NCBI GenBank assembly: GCA_002381615.1
Contig: DFWY01000059.1
Span: 1-38,941, forward strand
DNA length: 38,941 nucleotides
Origin: Polaromonas sp. UBA4122
Lineage (GTDB): Bacteria > Pseudomonadota > Gammaproteobacteria > Burkholderiales > Burkholderiaceae_C
Reading direction: 5' to 3'
The notes under the pieces were generated by a model that was not told where the DNA came from, did not search any database, and saw only the letters and a list, made by a program, of their open reading frames with translations. The first letter of the stretch is position 1. Every line of letters begins with the position of its first letter. Shown here piece by piece: positions 25,070 to 33,909 of this stretch. The position numbers and the translations under genes were made by a program.

Positions 25070-28000
25070 ATGTTTTTTCGCCTGTTGCGCAAACTGCTGC
25101 CTGTCTGCCTGTTACTGCTCTTCTGGGCGGTGGCACAGGCTGCGCCGACGCCAGTGGGCACGGTTATCAGCAACACGGGTTCAGCCACTTATGTGGATTC
25201 GACCACCGGCCTGCCCGCGCGGCTGACCTCCAACACCGTCAACACCACTGTAACTGTGCTGGAGGCGCTCACTCTCGTAGTGAACCAGAATGTACTGGTC
25301 GCCAGCGGCACCCCGTTCGCACTCAGCCATACGCTGACCAATACCGGCAATGCGCTCACCACCTACAGCCTCACCGTCAGCCTTCCGCCAGGCAGTGCTT
25401 TCACGCCCACCAACCTGCAGGTAGTGCGTGATCTCAATGGCAACGGCCGCGTCGATGCGGGCGAGTCCGTTATTCCCGCTGGCGGTACTGTTTCGTTGGT
25501 CCCTGGGGCCAGCGTCAATTTGCTGATCACGGCGCAAGCGCCAGCCACGACGACGCCGGGACGGGCGGCACAGCTGACGTTGACAGCGGTAAGCCAGTTA
25601 CAAGGCGTGAGCGCCAGCAACACCGACACGGTCACGCTCACTGCTGGCGCTGCCATGGTGGTGACGTTGGCCGCTTCCTCTGCCACGGCCGCACCCGCCG
25701 AACTACTTCGTTTGACTGCCAAGACAGACAATAACGGCAGCGTGACGGCAACGCCTACGAACGTGACTGTCAATGGCTCAGCAACGGTTTTGTTGGTGCT
25801 GCGTGTGCCCGTTCCTGCCCATGCAGCGTTTGTCTCTGCCGATGCCTCGACGACCGTGGGTGCGCAAAATATTTACCATGTGCAGGGCACAGCGGCCAAC
25901 CGCTATGTGACTGCTGTGCCCATTGGTGCCACGGTTGACGCCGTGGCGTGGAGTGTTGCCAATCTACCCGCACGCGCCAGCTTGCAGGGGCAATTTTCTG
26001 TGCTCGTTGATGCCAATGCAGCCGGTGCGATTACTGGCACCGCGTATGCCGATTGGACTGATCAAGCGGCTCCTTTGAGTACCACCAGTAATGTTGTGGT
26101 GCTCCCGCTGCCCGTCCGCTTGCCCAGTATTAGTTTTTACACTGGTACGAGTTACACCACACTTTCTAACCAGAATATCGCCGGAAACCCATTGTTTGTG
26201 CAGGTGGATGCTGCCATGTGCAACACCAATCCGACGGAAATTCTCACCTTGCCGTTGACGCTTGTGAGTAAGCTCACCGGCGACACTGAAACCTTTCCCG
26301 CCGTGGAAACGGCGCCCAACACCGGGCTGTTCCGCATCTTGCCCAACGTGCCGACGGCCAATGCGGTCACGCACATTGTGGCCTCGGGCGACGGCATCCT
26401 CGAGGTGCTGCATAACGACCTTATTACTGCCACCATCACGGCCTGCGGCGGCGTTTCGGCTTCTGCCACCACCACACTGCTGATTGACCCTTCAGGCGTC
26501 GTTTACAACAGTGCAACCAACCAGCCGGTGTCGGGCGCCACTGTTCAACTCATCGACGTCACAGGCACGGGCAATGGCGGCAATGCGGGCGGCCCAGCCA
26601 CGGTGTTGCAGCCCGACGGTGTCAAGCCGGCGCCCAGTGTGATCGTCACGGGTGCCGATGGCAGCTACGCTTTCCCGCTGGTGCTGGCAAGTACTTACAA
26701 ATTGAAAATCACCACGCTGGTCGGCTATTTCTTTCCGTCCAAGTTGCCCCCGGCGCTGCAGCCCGCTGGTCGCGTCATTGACCCGCAGGCCTCCTATGGC
26801 AAGGACTTCATCATTGGCGGCGATACCCGGGAGCCGGTGTATTTTGACGTGCCACTTGATGCTGGTGCGACCGGGGGACTGTTCATCCAGAAAACCGCCA
26901 ACAAGACGACGGCCGAAGTGGGTGATTTTGTGGACTATCTGATCAAATTCAACAACGTTACCGCTGCGGCGCTGCCCGGCACGGTGGTTAACGACAACCT
27001 GCCCGCAGGTTTCCTCTACGTGCGTGGCACCGCGCGTCTCAACGGCGCGCTGCTTCCCGATCCGTCTGGCAGCGCCGGCAACGGCCTGCAATTCGCGCTG
27101 GGCAGCATCGCAGTCGGCAGCCAGCCCGCCTTGACCTACCGCGTTCGCGTGGGCGCAGGCAGCCAGGACGGCAACGGCACTAACACTGCACAGGCGGCCA
27201 GTGGCAGCGTGCAATCCAACCGCTCCAGCGTTCGCGTGCAGATCATGGGCGGCGTATTCTCCAACAAGGCCTACCTCATCGGCAAGGTGTTCGCCGGCTG
27301 CCGCAAGGACGACGGACAGGGCGGTGTTCAGGACGCGGGCGACCCCGGCATTCCCGGCGTGCGCATCTACCTTGAAGACGGCACCTATGCGGTGACTGAC
27401 GAGGAGGGCAAGTACAGCTTTTATGGCTTGAGCCCGCGCACCCATGTGGCCAAGGTCGACAGCACCACACTGCCGGCGGGTGCCACGCTCGAAGTGCTGA
27501 ACAACCGCAATGCGCTGGACCCCGCCAGCCAGTTCGTCGACCTCACCAACGGCGAACTGCGCAAGGCCGAGTTTGCCACCGCTGAGTGCACCCCTGCCAT
27601 TCGCGAGCAGATCGCAGCGCGCCGCAAGGCGCTGGCCAACCCCTCGGAAATCCTGCAGGCCGCCGGCACCCTGCTGTCATCCACCCCTGGTGTGGCGACT
27701 GTGGATGCGCGCACCTTGCCGTCAAGCGGGCCCATCGGTTTACCTGGAGCGCTGCAGGGAAAAATGGGTGCTAATGCCACAGCGCAGTTGCCTGGTGCTG
27801 CAGCTCCGCTCGCACCTTCGGCGGGTGCGCTGGGCGCAGTGGGTGACATCGGTGGCCCTTACGCGCCGAATGCCCAAGGCCTGCCCAAGCCGATCTTCAC
27901 TCCGGGCAGCACCCTGCTGGAGTCTGCACAGCCTGCGGCGGGGGCAGCATCCCAGCCGGCCAATGTCGAATCGGCGCCAACGCTTGAACCGCTGGAAGAC

Positions 28001-31000
28001 CTGCTGCCGGCGCTCGGCCCCGATGTTGGTTTTATCGGCTTGCGCAATGACCAGGTGTTGACCAGCGACCAGACCCGCGTGCGGGTCAAAGGCCCGTTGG
28101 GCGCCACCTTCGAACTCCTGGTCAATGACCAAGCCATACCCGTCAGCCAGGTCGGCAAAAAGAGCAGCCTGGAAAAGACGGCAACGGTCGCCTGGGAATA
28201 CATCGGTATCAACCTCAAGCCGGGCCGCAATACGCTGAGCGTGCGCGCTATCGATACCTTTGGGAACGTGCGCGGCAACATGCAGGTCGCCGTGCTGGCG
28301 CCCGGACCACTCGCAAAAATCCAGATGGAAGCCCCGCAGCAGCCCGTGGCCGATGGCGCCACCGCGGTATCGGTTGCCATCCTGCTGCGCGATGCGCAAG
28401 ACCTGCCGGTGGCAGCACGCACCCAGATCACCCTGCAGTCCAGCCTCGGTCAGTGGCAAGCGCCTGATCTTGATCCGTACCAGCCCGGCATCCAGGTGTT
28501 TATTGAAGGGGGAGAAGGGCGCTTCCTGCTGCTGCCTCCGGCCCAGCCTGGCAAGGCCGAGCTTGGCGCCACCAGCGGCACGGTCAAGTCCACCGCCCAG
28601 ATTGAATTCATGCCGAATTTGCGACCCATGATTGCTGCCGGTCTCATCGAAGGGACGATCAATCTGCGCAATCTCAGCCCGTCAGCCCTGCAGCCCGCGC
28701 AAAGCGGTGATGTGTTCGAGCGCCAGATTCAGAGCACCTCGCGCAGCTTCGACAGCGGCAAGGGCGACGTGGCCGTGCGCACAGCGCTGTTCCTTAAAGG
28801 CAAGGTACTCGGCGCTACCCTGCTGACCCTTTCCTATGACTCGGACAAGCCCTCGGACACCACGCTGTTCCGCGACATCCAGCCTAACCAGTTCTACCCG
28901 GTGTATGGCGATTCGTCGGCGCGGGGCTTCGATGCCCAGTCCACCGGCAAGCTGTATGTGATGCTGCAAAACGGCAGCAACTACGCGCTGCTCGGTGACT
29001 ATTCCACCCAGAGCGACAATCCTGCGCGCCAGCTGACGCAATACTCGCGCGCACTCAACGGCGGCAAGGGGCGTTTACAGAAAGGCGCCATCACGGTTGA
29101 GGGCTTCGCCAGCCGCACCTCCAGCACGCAGGTTATTCAGGAATTACGCGCCAACGGCACGTCCGGGCCGTTCCGCTTGAATATCAACGGCGTGGTGAAC
29201 AGCCAGCAGGTTGATGTCATCACACGCGACCGCAATCAGCCCTCGGTCATCGTTAAGGATACGCCGCTGGCAGCCTTCACCGACTATGAAATGGAGCCCT
29301 ACTCCGGCCTGCTGCTGCTCAAGAGCCCGGTGCCCAGCGTTGATGCCGACCTCAATCCGGTTTTCATACGGGTGAGCTACTCCGTCGACTCCGGCGGAGC
29401 CAGGCACGCGGTCGCGGGTGCCGACGTCAAGGTTCAGCTCAACCCAAGTGTGACGCTGGGCGCTACCGCTATCCGCGATGCCGACCCGGCCAATAACCAG
29501 AACCTGACGGGCGTCAACATGACGGTCAAGCTGGGTGACAAGACGGTAGCCGCTGCCGAGGTCGCCCGCAGCACCACCGACCTCCAGGGCAGCGGCTCCG
29601 GCCAGCGCGTGGAGATACGCCATGAAGACCAGCAGCTGCAGGCCCGTATCTGGGGCGTGCGCACCGACGCCGGTTTTTACAACCCCAACAGCCTGCAGTC
29701 GGCAGGCCAGTCGGAATACGGCGCCAAGCTTGGCTACACCGTGGATGAAAAAAACCGGGTGGTGGCCGAGGCCCTGAAAACCGCCAACAGCGTCACTGGC
29801 GCCGAGCAGACCGGCATGGAACTCAAGCTGGAGCACAGCCTGCCGGGCAATGCCAGGCTCGAAGTAGGGGTACGCCACAGTAGCGCCAATGCCTATTCGG
29901 TGTTGTCAGCGTTGCCGCTGCCCGGCACTTCCGCACCCATGGTGCCATCGCTGTCAGGTCTTGCCACAAGCTCAGCGCAGGCAGGCTTCACCAGTGCGCG
30001 GGTCAAGCTGAGCGTGCCGGTTCCCGGCGTGCCGCAAGCCGATGTCTATGGTCTGGCCGAATACGCGATCGACGGCAGCGGCGGGCGCGAGATCGGCATT
30101 GGCGGCAACTATGCGCTCAACCCGACCACCAAGCTGTATGCCCGCCACGATTTCATCAACAGCCTGAACGGCCCTTACACCCTCAACCCGGCGGTGTCGC
30201 AATACACCACGGTGGCCGGCCTCAACACCGAGTTGTCGGACAGTACGCAGTTGTTCAACGAGTACCGCATGGGTGACAGCCTCAATGGCCGCAGCAGCGA
30301 AGCCGCCGTTGGCTTGCGCAGGCTCTGGCGACTGAACAACGGCCTCGGTGTGACCGGCAGCGTGCAGCGCATCAAGCCGATGTCGGGTGTGGTCATCGAC
30401 GACTCCAGCGCTGTGACCTTGGGCGTTGACTACACCGCCGCAACCGATTGGAAAGCTTCCGGCCAGGCGCAGTGGCAAAGCTCCGCCACTTCGCGCAGCT
30501 GGCTGCTCACCGCAGCACTGGCCAACAAGCTGGATAAAAACTGGACGCTGCTTAACCGCGCTCTTTACAGCGTGCAAAGCAATCTGGCAGCAAGTGGCGG
30601 GCAGCGCGAACTCGTCACTGCACAGTCTGGCTTCGCCTATCGCCCCGTGGAGACCGATGTCTGGAATGCGCTCGGCCGTATCGAATACAAGCGCGACGCA
30701 GACAGTACATTGGGCGCAGGCTTGAGCCGTGATGAATCCGCCTGGATAGTCTCCACCCACGTCAATGTTCAGCCCAACCGCCGTTGGTTGATGACCGGGC
30801 GCTACGCCGCCAAGTGGGCGACAGACCGTTCCAGCGGCATAGCAAGCCGATCGTTCACCCAGCTGATTGGTGGCCGTTCCACCTGGGACCTCACAGACCG
30901 CTGGGACATAGGCCTGCAGGGCTACCGCACCTGGGGCGACGGCGCCGCTGAAAACGCCGTCGGCGTCGAGGTGGGCTACCTGGCCTGGAAAAACCTGTGG

Positions 31001-31165
31001 CTTTCATTGGGCTACAACTTCAAGGGCTTCAGCGTCGCCGACCTGGCTGGCGAAGCCTACACCCAGCGCGGCGTATACCTGCGGATGCGTTTCAAGTTTG
31101 ATGAAAACCTGTTCGAGCCTGCAGCCGCAGCACCTTCACCCCGCCTGCCGGCCAGCAAATCATGA
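25070..31165 (+). CDS. Giant exported protein: DUF11 and SdrD-like domains fused to an outer-membrane beta-barrel
   Basis: The 2031-residue protein has a signal peptide (about 1-24). In order: DUF11-like sandwiches with a DLNGNGRVDAGE calcium loop (about 25-470), a CarboxypepD-regulatory-like domain (about 477-560), a DUF11 domain (about 600-720; GGLFIQKTANKTTAEVGDFV), an SdrD_B-like domain (about 733-800; GIPGVRIYLEDGTYAVTDEE), a Pro/Ala-rich linker (about 870-985), Ig-like domains (about 1000-1190), and about 830 residues of alternating amphipathic strands ending YLRMRFKFDENLF. The last part looks like a large outer-membrane barrel. It is translationally coupled to the next gene by an ATGA overlap. 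Function is unknown; secretion, anchoring or assembly of the neighbouring surface proteins is the natural guess. Confidence 0.88.
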   Translation: MFFRLLRKLLPVCLLLLFWAVAQAAPTPVGTVISNTGSATYVDSTTGLPARLTSNTVNTTVTVLEALTLVVNQNVLVASGTPFALSHTLTNTGNALTTYSLTVSLPPGSAFTPTNLQVVRDLNGNGRVDAGESVIPAGGTVSLVPGASVNLLITAQAPATTTPGRAAQLTLTAVSQLQGVSASNTDTVTLTAGAAMVVTLAASSATAAPAELLRLTAKTDNNGSVTATPTNVTVNGSATVLLVLRVPVPAHAAFVSADASTTVGAQNIYHVQGTAANRYVTAVPIGATVDAVAWSVANLPARASLQGQFSVLVDANAAGAITGTAYADWTDQAAPLSTTSNVVVLPLPVRLPSISFYTGTSYTTLSNQNIAGNPLFVQVDAAMCNTNPTEILTLPLTLVSKLTGDTETFPAVETAPNTGLFRILPNVPTANAVTHIVASGDGILEVLHNDLITATITACGGVSASATTTLLIDPSGVVYNSATNQPVSGATVQLIDVTGTGNGGNAGGPATVLQPDGVKPAPSVIVTGADGSYAFPLVLASTYKLKITTLVGYFFPSKLPPALQPAGRVIDPQASYGKDFIIGGDTREPVYFDVPLDAGATGGLFIQKTANKTTAEVGDFVDYLIKFNNVTAAALPGTVVNDNLPAGFLYVRGTARLNGALLPDPSGSAGNGLQFALGSIAVGSQPALTYRVRVGAGSQDGNGTNTAQAASGSVQSNRSSVRVQIMGGVFSNKAYLIGKVFAGCRKDDGQGGVQDAGDPGIPGVRIYLEDGTYAVTDEEGKYSFYGLSPRTHVAKVDSTTLPAGATLEVLNNRNALDPASQFVDLTNGELRKAEFATAECTPAIREQIAARRKALANPSEILQAAGTLLSSTPGVATVDARTLPSSGPIGLPGALQGKMGANATAQLPGAAAPLAPSAGALGAVGDIGGPYAPNAQGLPKPIFTPGSTLLESAQPAAGAASQPANVESAPTLEPLEDLLPALGPDVGFIGLRNDQVLTSDQTRVRVKGPLGATFELLVNDQAIPVSQVGKKSSLEKTATVAWEYIGINLKPGRNTLSVRAIDTFGNVRGNMQVAVLAPGPLAKIQMEAPQQPVADGATAVSVAILLRDAQDLPVAARTQITLQSSLGQWQAPDLDPYQPGIQVFIEGGEGRFLLLPPAQPGKAELGATSGTVKSTAQIEFMPNLRPMIAAGLIEGTINLRNLSPSALQPAQSGDVFERQIQSTSRSFDSGKGDVAVRTALFLKGKVLGATLLTLSYDSDKPSDTTLFRDIQPNQFYPVYGDSSARGFDAQSTGKLYVMLQNGSNYALLGDYSTQSDNPARQLTQYSRALNGGKGRLQKGAITVEGFASRTSSTQVIQELRANGTSGPFRLNINGVVNSQQVDVITRDRNQPSVIVKDTPLAAFTDYEMEPYSGLLLLKSPVPSVDADLNPVFIRVSYSVDSGGARHAVAGADVKVQLNPSVTLGATAIRDADPANNQNLTGVNMTVKLGDKTVAAAEVARSTTDLQGSGSGQRVEIRHEDQQLQARIWGVRTDAGFYNPNSLQSAGQSEYGAKLGYTVDEKNRVVAEALKTANSVTGAEQTGMELKLEHSLPGNARLEVGVRHSSANAYSVLSALPLPGTSAPMVPSLSGLATSSAQAGFTSARVKLSVPVPGVPQADVYGLAEYAIDGSGGREIGIGGNYALNPTTKLYARHDFINSLNGPYTLNPAVSQYTTVAGLNTELSDSTQLFNEYRMGDSLNGRSSEAAVGLRRLWRLNNGLGVTGSVQRIKPMSGVVIDDSSAVTLGVDYTAATDWKASGQAQWQSSATSRSWLLTAALANKLDKNWTLLNRALYSVQSNLAASGGQRELVTAQSGFAYRPVETDVWNALGRIEYKRDADSTLGAGLSRDESAWIVSTHVNVQPNRRWLMTGRYAAKWATDRSSGIASRSFTQLIGGRSTWDLTDRWDIGLQGYRTWGDGAAENAVGVEVGYLAWKNLWLSLGYNFKGFSVADLAGEAYTQRGVYLRMRFKFDENLFEPAAAAPSPRLPASKS

Positions 31166-33717
31166 TGCAAGCCCGTTCACCCTTTGATTTCACCGCGCTG
31201 CGTGTGCTGCGCCTGATGCTGGCCGCCATGTTGGGCTTGGTGGCCAATGTGGCCCTGGCTGCCGGTGGTTCTTATGCGACGGCTGCCGCAACCAGCACCT
31301 ACGCCCAAAGCCTGTGGTGGCTGGACTTCACCGGATACAACGACGCCACAGCAGCGGGTGCAGCTGGACAGCCCTACACCTTTACCTTGCCCGGCGGGGC
31401 GGGTACGTTGACCCTGACAGTTAAAAAAACGGGCGTCGGGACACTAGTTGCCACCGTTTCGCCCGCGTGGACGGGCGGCGGCGCCTTTGGAAATGGTGCT
31501 TACAACGGCATCACCGGGAATCCAAGTCTTTACTGGGCAACGGGGTTGGCGGCTGGCGGGACGGTCACCCCGAGTCTGACATCACTGGTTATGAAGGATG
31601 CTGCTGGCAATGTACGAAATTTCTCTTTAGCAGCAGCGGACGGCGAGAAAACCGATGGCAACGGCTCGGTAGAAAAAATCGTTTACACCAGCACTGCGGC
31701 CTGGAGTCTGACCCACAATGTGATTGGCTATCCCGGTTACAACGGCGGGCCGGTGGTGGTCACGGGTGTGGGTACAACCACCGTTACAGAGACAGGGCCG
31801 GCCACGGGCGATAACAACTACAACGGTTCGGTGATTTTGGCCACGCAGAACCCGACGCAGGTTTCCACGGCCTTCACAGGTAACGAGGCTGCGGTGTTTG
31901 CAGTTTCACTGCCCAAAATCACCTTCATTCTCTCAATCGCCGGGCGGCTCAATGCCGCCGACCAGTTCACCGGCAGCATCGGCTACACCACGCCGTACGC
32001 CAATGTCATAAGTGCCAGCACCAGCGGTGCGGGCACTACGGCGACGACCGGCGCGACCTCAGTGATTGGAACCAATAGCATCACTCTGGGCACGGCCATG
32101 GCTGCTGGCAGTATCTCGGCGCTGTCCAGCTACAACGGAAATATTTCTTGCGTTAACAACGGGCCAGGCGCTGCGGGCTATGGGGGTGTGAGCACGGCGC
32201 TTCCAGCTGGCGTAGGCCCCAGCTTTACCCTGACACCGCAAACCGGCGACGCCATTGTCTGTACGCTCACGCTGACGCCGAAAACCCAGACCGTCAGCGG
32301 CACGGTGTACGGCGACGCCAACCACAACGCCAACCTGGACGCGGGCGAGACGGGCACAGGCGTTGCGGGCTTGTTTGTCAAGCTCGCACCGTCATCAGGC
32401 AGCGTGTGCTCAGGTCCCGCCACGGCAGCAGCAGCAGTGACAGCGGCCACCGGCACCTACAGTCTGCTCAATGTTGCCCAAGGCAGCTACTGCCTGATTC
32501 TGGACAACAACAGCACTTTGAGCGACATTGTCCCGGCCGTGCCCCCAAGCTGGGTCGGCACACAAAACCCCAGCGGCGTGATACAGCTCAGCGTAGGCGG
32601 CGCGCCCCCCTCACCGCAAAACTTCGGTCTATACAACGGATCCAAGCTCAGCGGCACGGTGTTCGCCGACACCGGCGTGGGTACAGGCATCGCCAACAAC
32701 GGCGTCAAAGACGGCGGCGAGCTGGGTATTGCTGGCGTTGCCGTCAACGCCACCGCAGGCGTGGCAAGCGCCACTACCGCCGGCGACGGCAGCTACACCC
32801 TGTGGCTGCCCGCGAGCGTCAGCGGCACGGTCACCATCACGCCCGCGGCACCCAGCGGCGACCTGGCCACCGGCGGCTCGGCTGGCACCACCACCACGGC
32901 AAGCGGTAGCTACACCCGGCCCAGCGTGGGCTTCACGCCAGCGGCAGGGCAAATCTACAGCGGCGTGAACTTCGGCCTGGTGGTCCCCAACACCCAGGCG
33001 CCCAACGGCGCGCAGACGGCGCAACCAGGCACGGTCGTGTTCTACGCCCACACCTTCCAGGCAGGCAGTGGTGGGCAGGTCACCTTCTCACTCGCCAACG
33101 TCGCCAATCCGGCCAGTCCAGCCTGGAGCCAGGTGCTGTATCAGGACAGCAATTGCAACGGCGTACTCGATGCCGGCGAGCCACAGATCACCGCAGCCGT
33201 CACTGTGACGGCAGGGCAGAAGCTGTGCCTCATCGTCAAGCAGTTCGTCCCTGCAGGCGCTGCCATGGGTGCGCTGAACACGGTCACGCTCAGCGCCGCG
33301 TTCAGCTACACCAACGCCAGCCCAGCGCTGTCAAGCACGCTCACTGCCATCGACATCACCACCGTGGGCCTGCCGGGCGCGCTGGCCTTGAGCAAACTGG
33401 TGAACAACGTTACGCAGGGCGGCGTCGCGGCTACATCGGTCAATGCCACGCCGGGCAACACCCTGCAGTACACCCTGACGGCGACCAATAACGGCAGCGA
33501 GTCCCTGTCCGCGCTGGTGATCAACGACGCCACCCCGGCCTTCACTTCCTACCTCTCGGCGGCCTGTCCGGGTTCGTTGCCGTCCGGGATCACAGGCTGC
33601 AGCATAAGCACGCAGCCCGCCGTGGGCGCGCAGGGCGGTCTGCAATGGACCTTCACCGGCTCGCTGGCTCCCAGTGCACAGTTGGCGGTGACGTACCAGG
33701 TCAAGGTCAATCAGTAA
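31162..33717 (+). CDS. Exported SdrD/DUF11 surface protein
   Basis: The 851-residue protein has a signal peptide (about 1-34). A novel-looking N-terminal region (about 35-370) contains YAQSLWWLDFTGYND and recalls surface-adhesin headpieces. Two SdrD_B-like domains follow (about 377-490, GTVYGDANHNANLDAGETG; about 495-600, GTVFADTGVGTG), then a DUF11-like repeat (about 613-730, with DSNCNGVLDAGE) and a C-terminal DUF11 domain (about 740-851) ending AVTYQVKVNQ. The end resembles that of the large DUF11 protein (VVVFGVKIDQ). Its ATG overlaps the stop of the beta-barrel gene, so the two are made together. No LPXTG or PEP-CTERM anchor is present, so it may be held by the barrel protein. Confidence 0.87.
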   Translation: MMQARSPFDFTALRVLRLMLAAMLGLVANVALAAGGSYATAAATSTYAQSLWWLDFTGYNDATAAGAAGQPYTFTLPGGAGTLTLTVKKTGVGTLVATVSPAWTGGGAFGNGAYNGITGNPSLYWATGLAAGGTVTPSLTSLVMKDAAGNVRNFSLAAADGEKTDGNGSVEKIVYTSTAAWSLTHNVIGYPGYNGGPVVVTGVGTTTVTETGPATGDNNYNGSVILATQNPTQVSTAFTGNEAAVFAVSLPKITFILSIAGRLNAADQFTGSIGYTTPYANVISASTSGAGTTATTGATSVIGTNSITLGTAMAAGSISALSSYNGNISCVNNGPGAAGYGGVSTALPAGVGPSFTLTPQTGDAIVCTLTLTPKTQTVSGTVYGDANHNANLDAGETGTGVAGLFVKLAPSSGSVCSGPATAAAAVTAATGTYSLLNVAQGSYCLILDNNSTLSDIVPAVPPSWVGTQNPSGVIQLSVGGAPPSPQNFGLYNGSKLSGTVFADTGVGTGIANNGVKDGGELGIAGVAVNATAGVASATTAGDGSYTLWLPASVSGTVTITPAAPSGDLATGGSAGTTTTASGSYTRPSVGFTPAAGQIYSGVNFGLVVPNTQAPNGAQTAQPGTVVFYAHTFQAGSGGQVTFSLANVANPASPAWSQVLYQDSNCNGVLDAGEPQITAAVTVTAGQKLCLIVKQFVPAGAAMGALNTVTLSAAFSYTNASPALSSTLTAIDITTVGLPGALALSKLVNNVTQGGVAATSVNATPGNTLQYTLTATNNGSESLSALVINDATPAFTSYLSAACPGSLPSGITGCSISTQPAVGAQGGLQWTFTGSLAPSAQLAVTYQVKVNQ

Positions 33718-33814
33718 AGCAGGGCGCGGATGGCAGGCCGAAGGTCCTTGGCGGTGGTTCAAATTTTCTTTGACGCGTCAATAACGGCCGGACTACTCGG
33801 ATCGGCGGTCCTGT

Positions 33815-33880
33815 AAATTGCTATAAAGTTAATAGCTGCTTGCGCCCGTCTTCATTGGGCTAGAGGCCAAAAACATACAT
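33815..33880. repeat. Dispersed palindromic repeat, copy 4 (reverse orientation)
   Basis: CGCCCGTCTTCATTGGGC (33843-33860) is the reverse complement of the family core with one mismatch. It is preceded by the AATTGCTATAAAGTTAATAG flank and followed by TAGAGGCCAAAAA. It lies between the convergent surface-protein and phospholipase-type genes. Confidence 0.75.
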
Positions 33881-33909
33881 GAAAATGCCGAAAAGGCCAT
33901 CGCAGGCCG

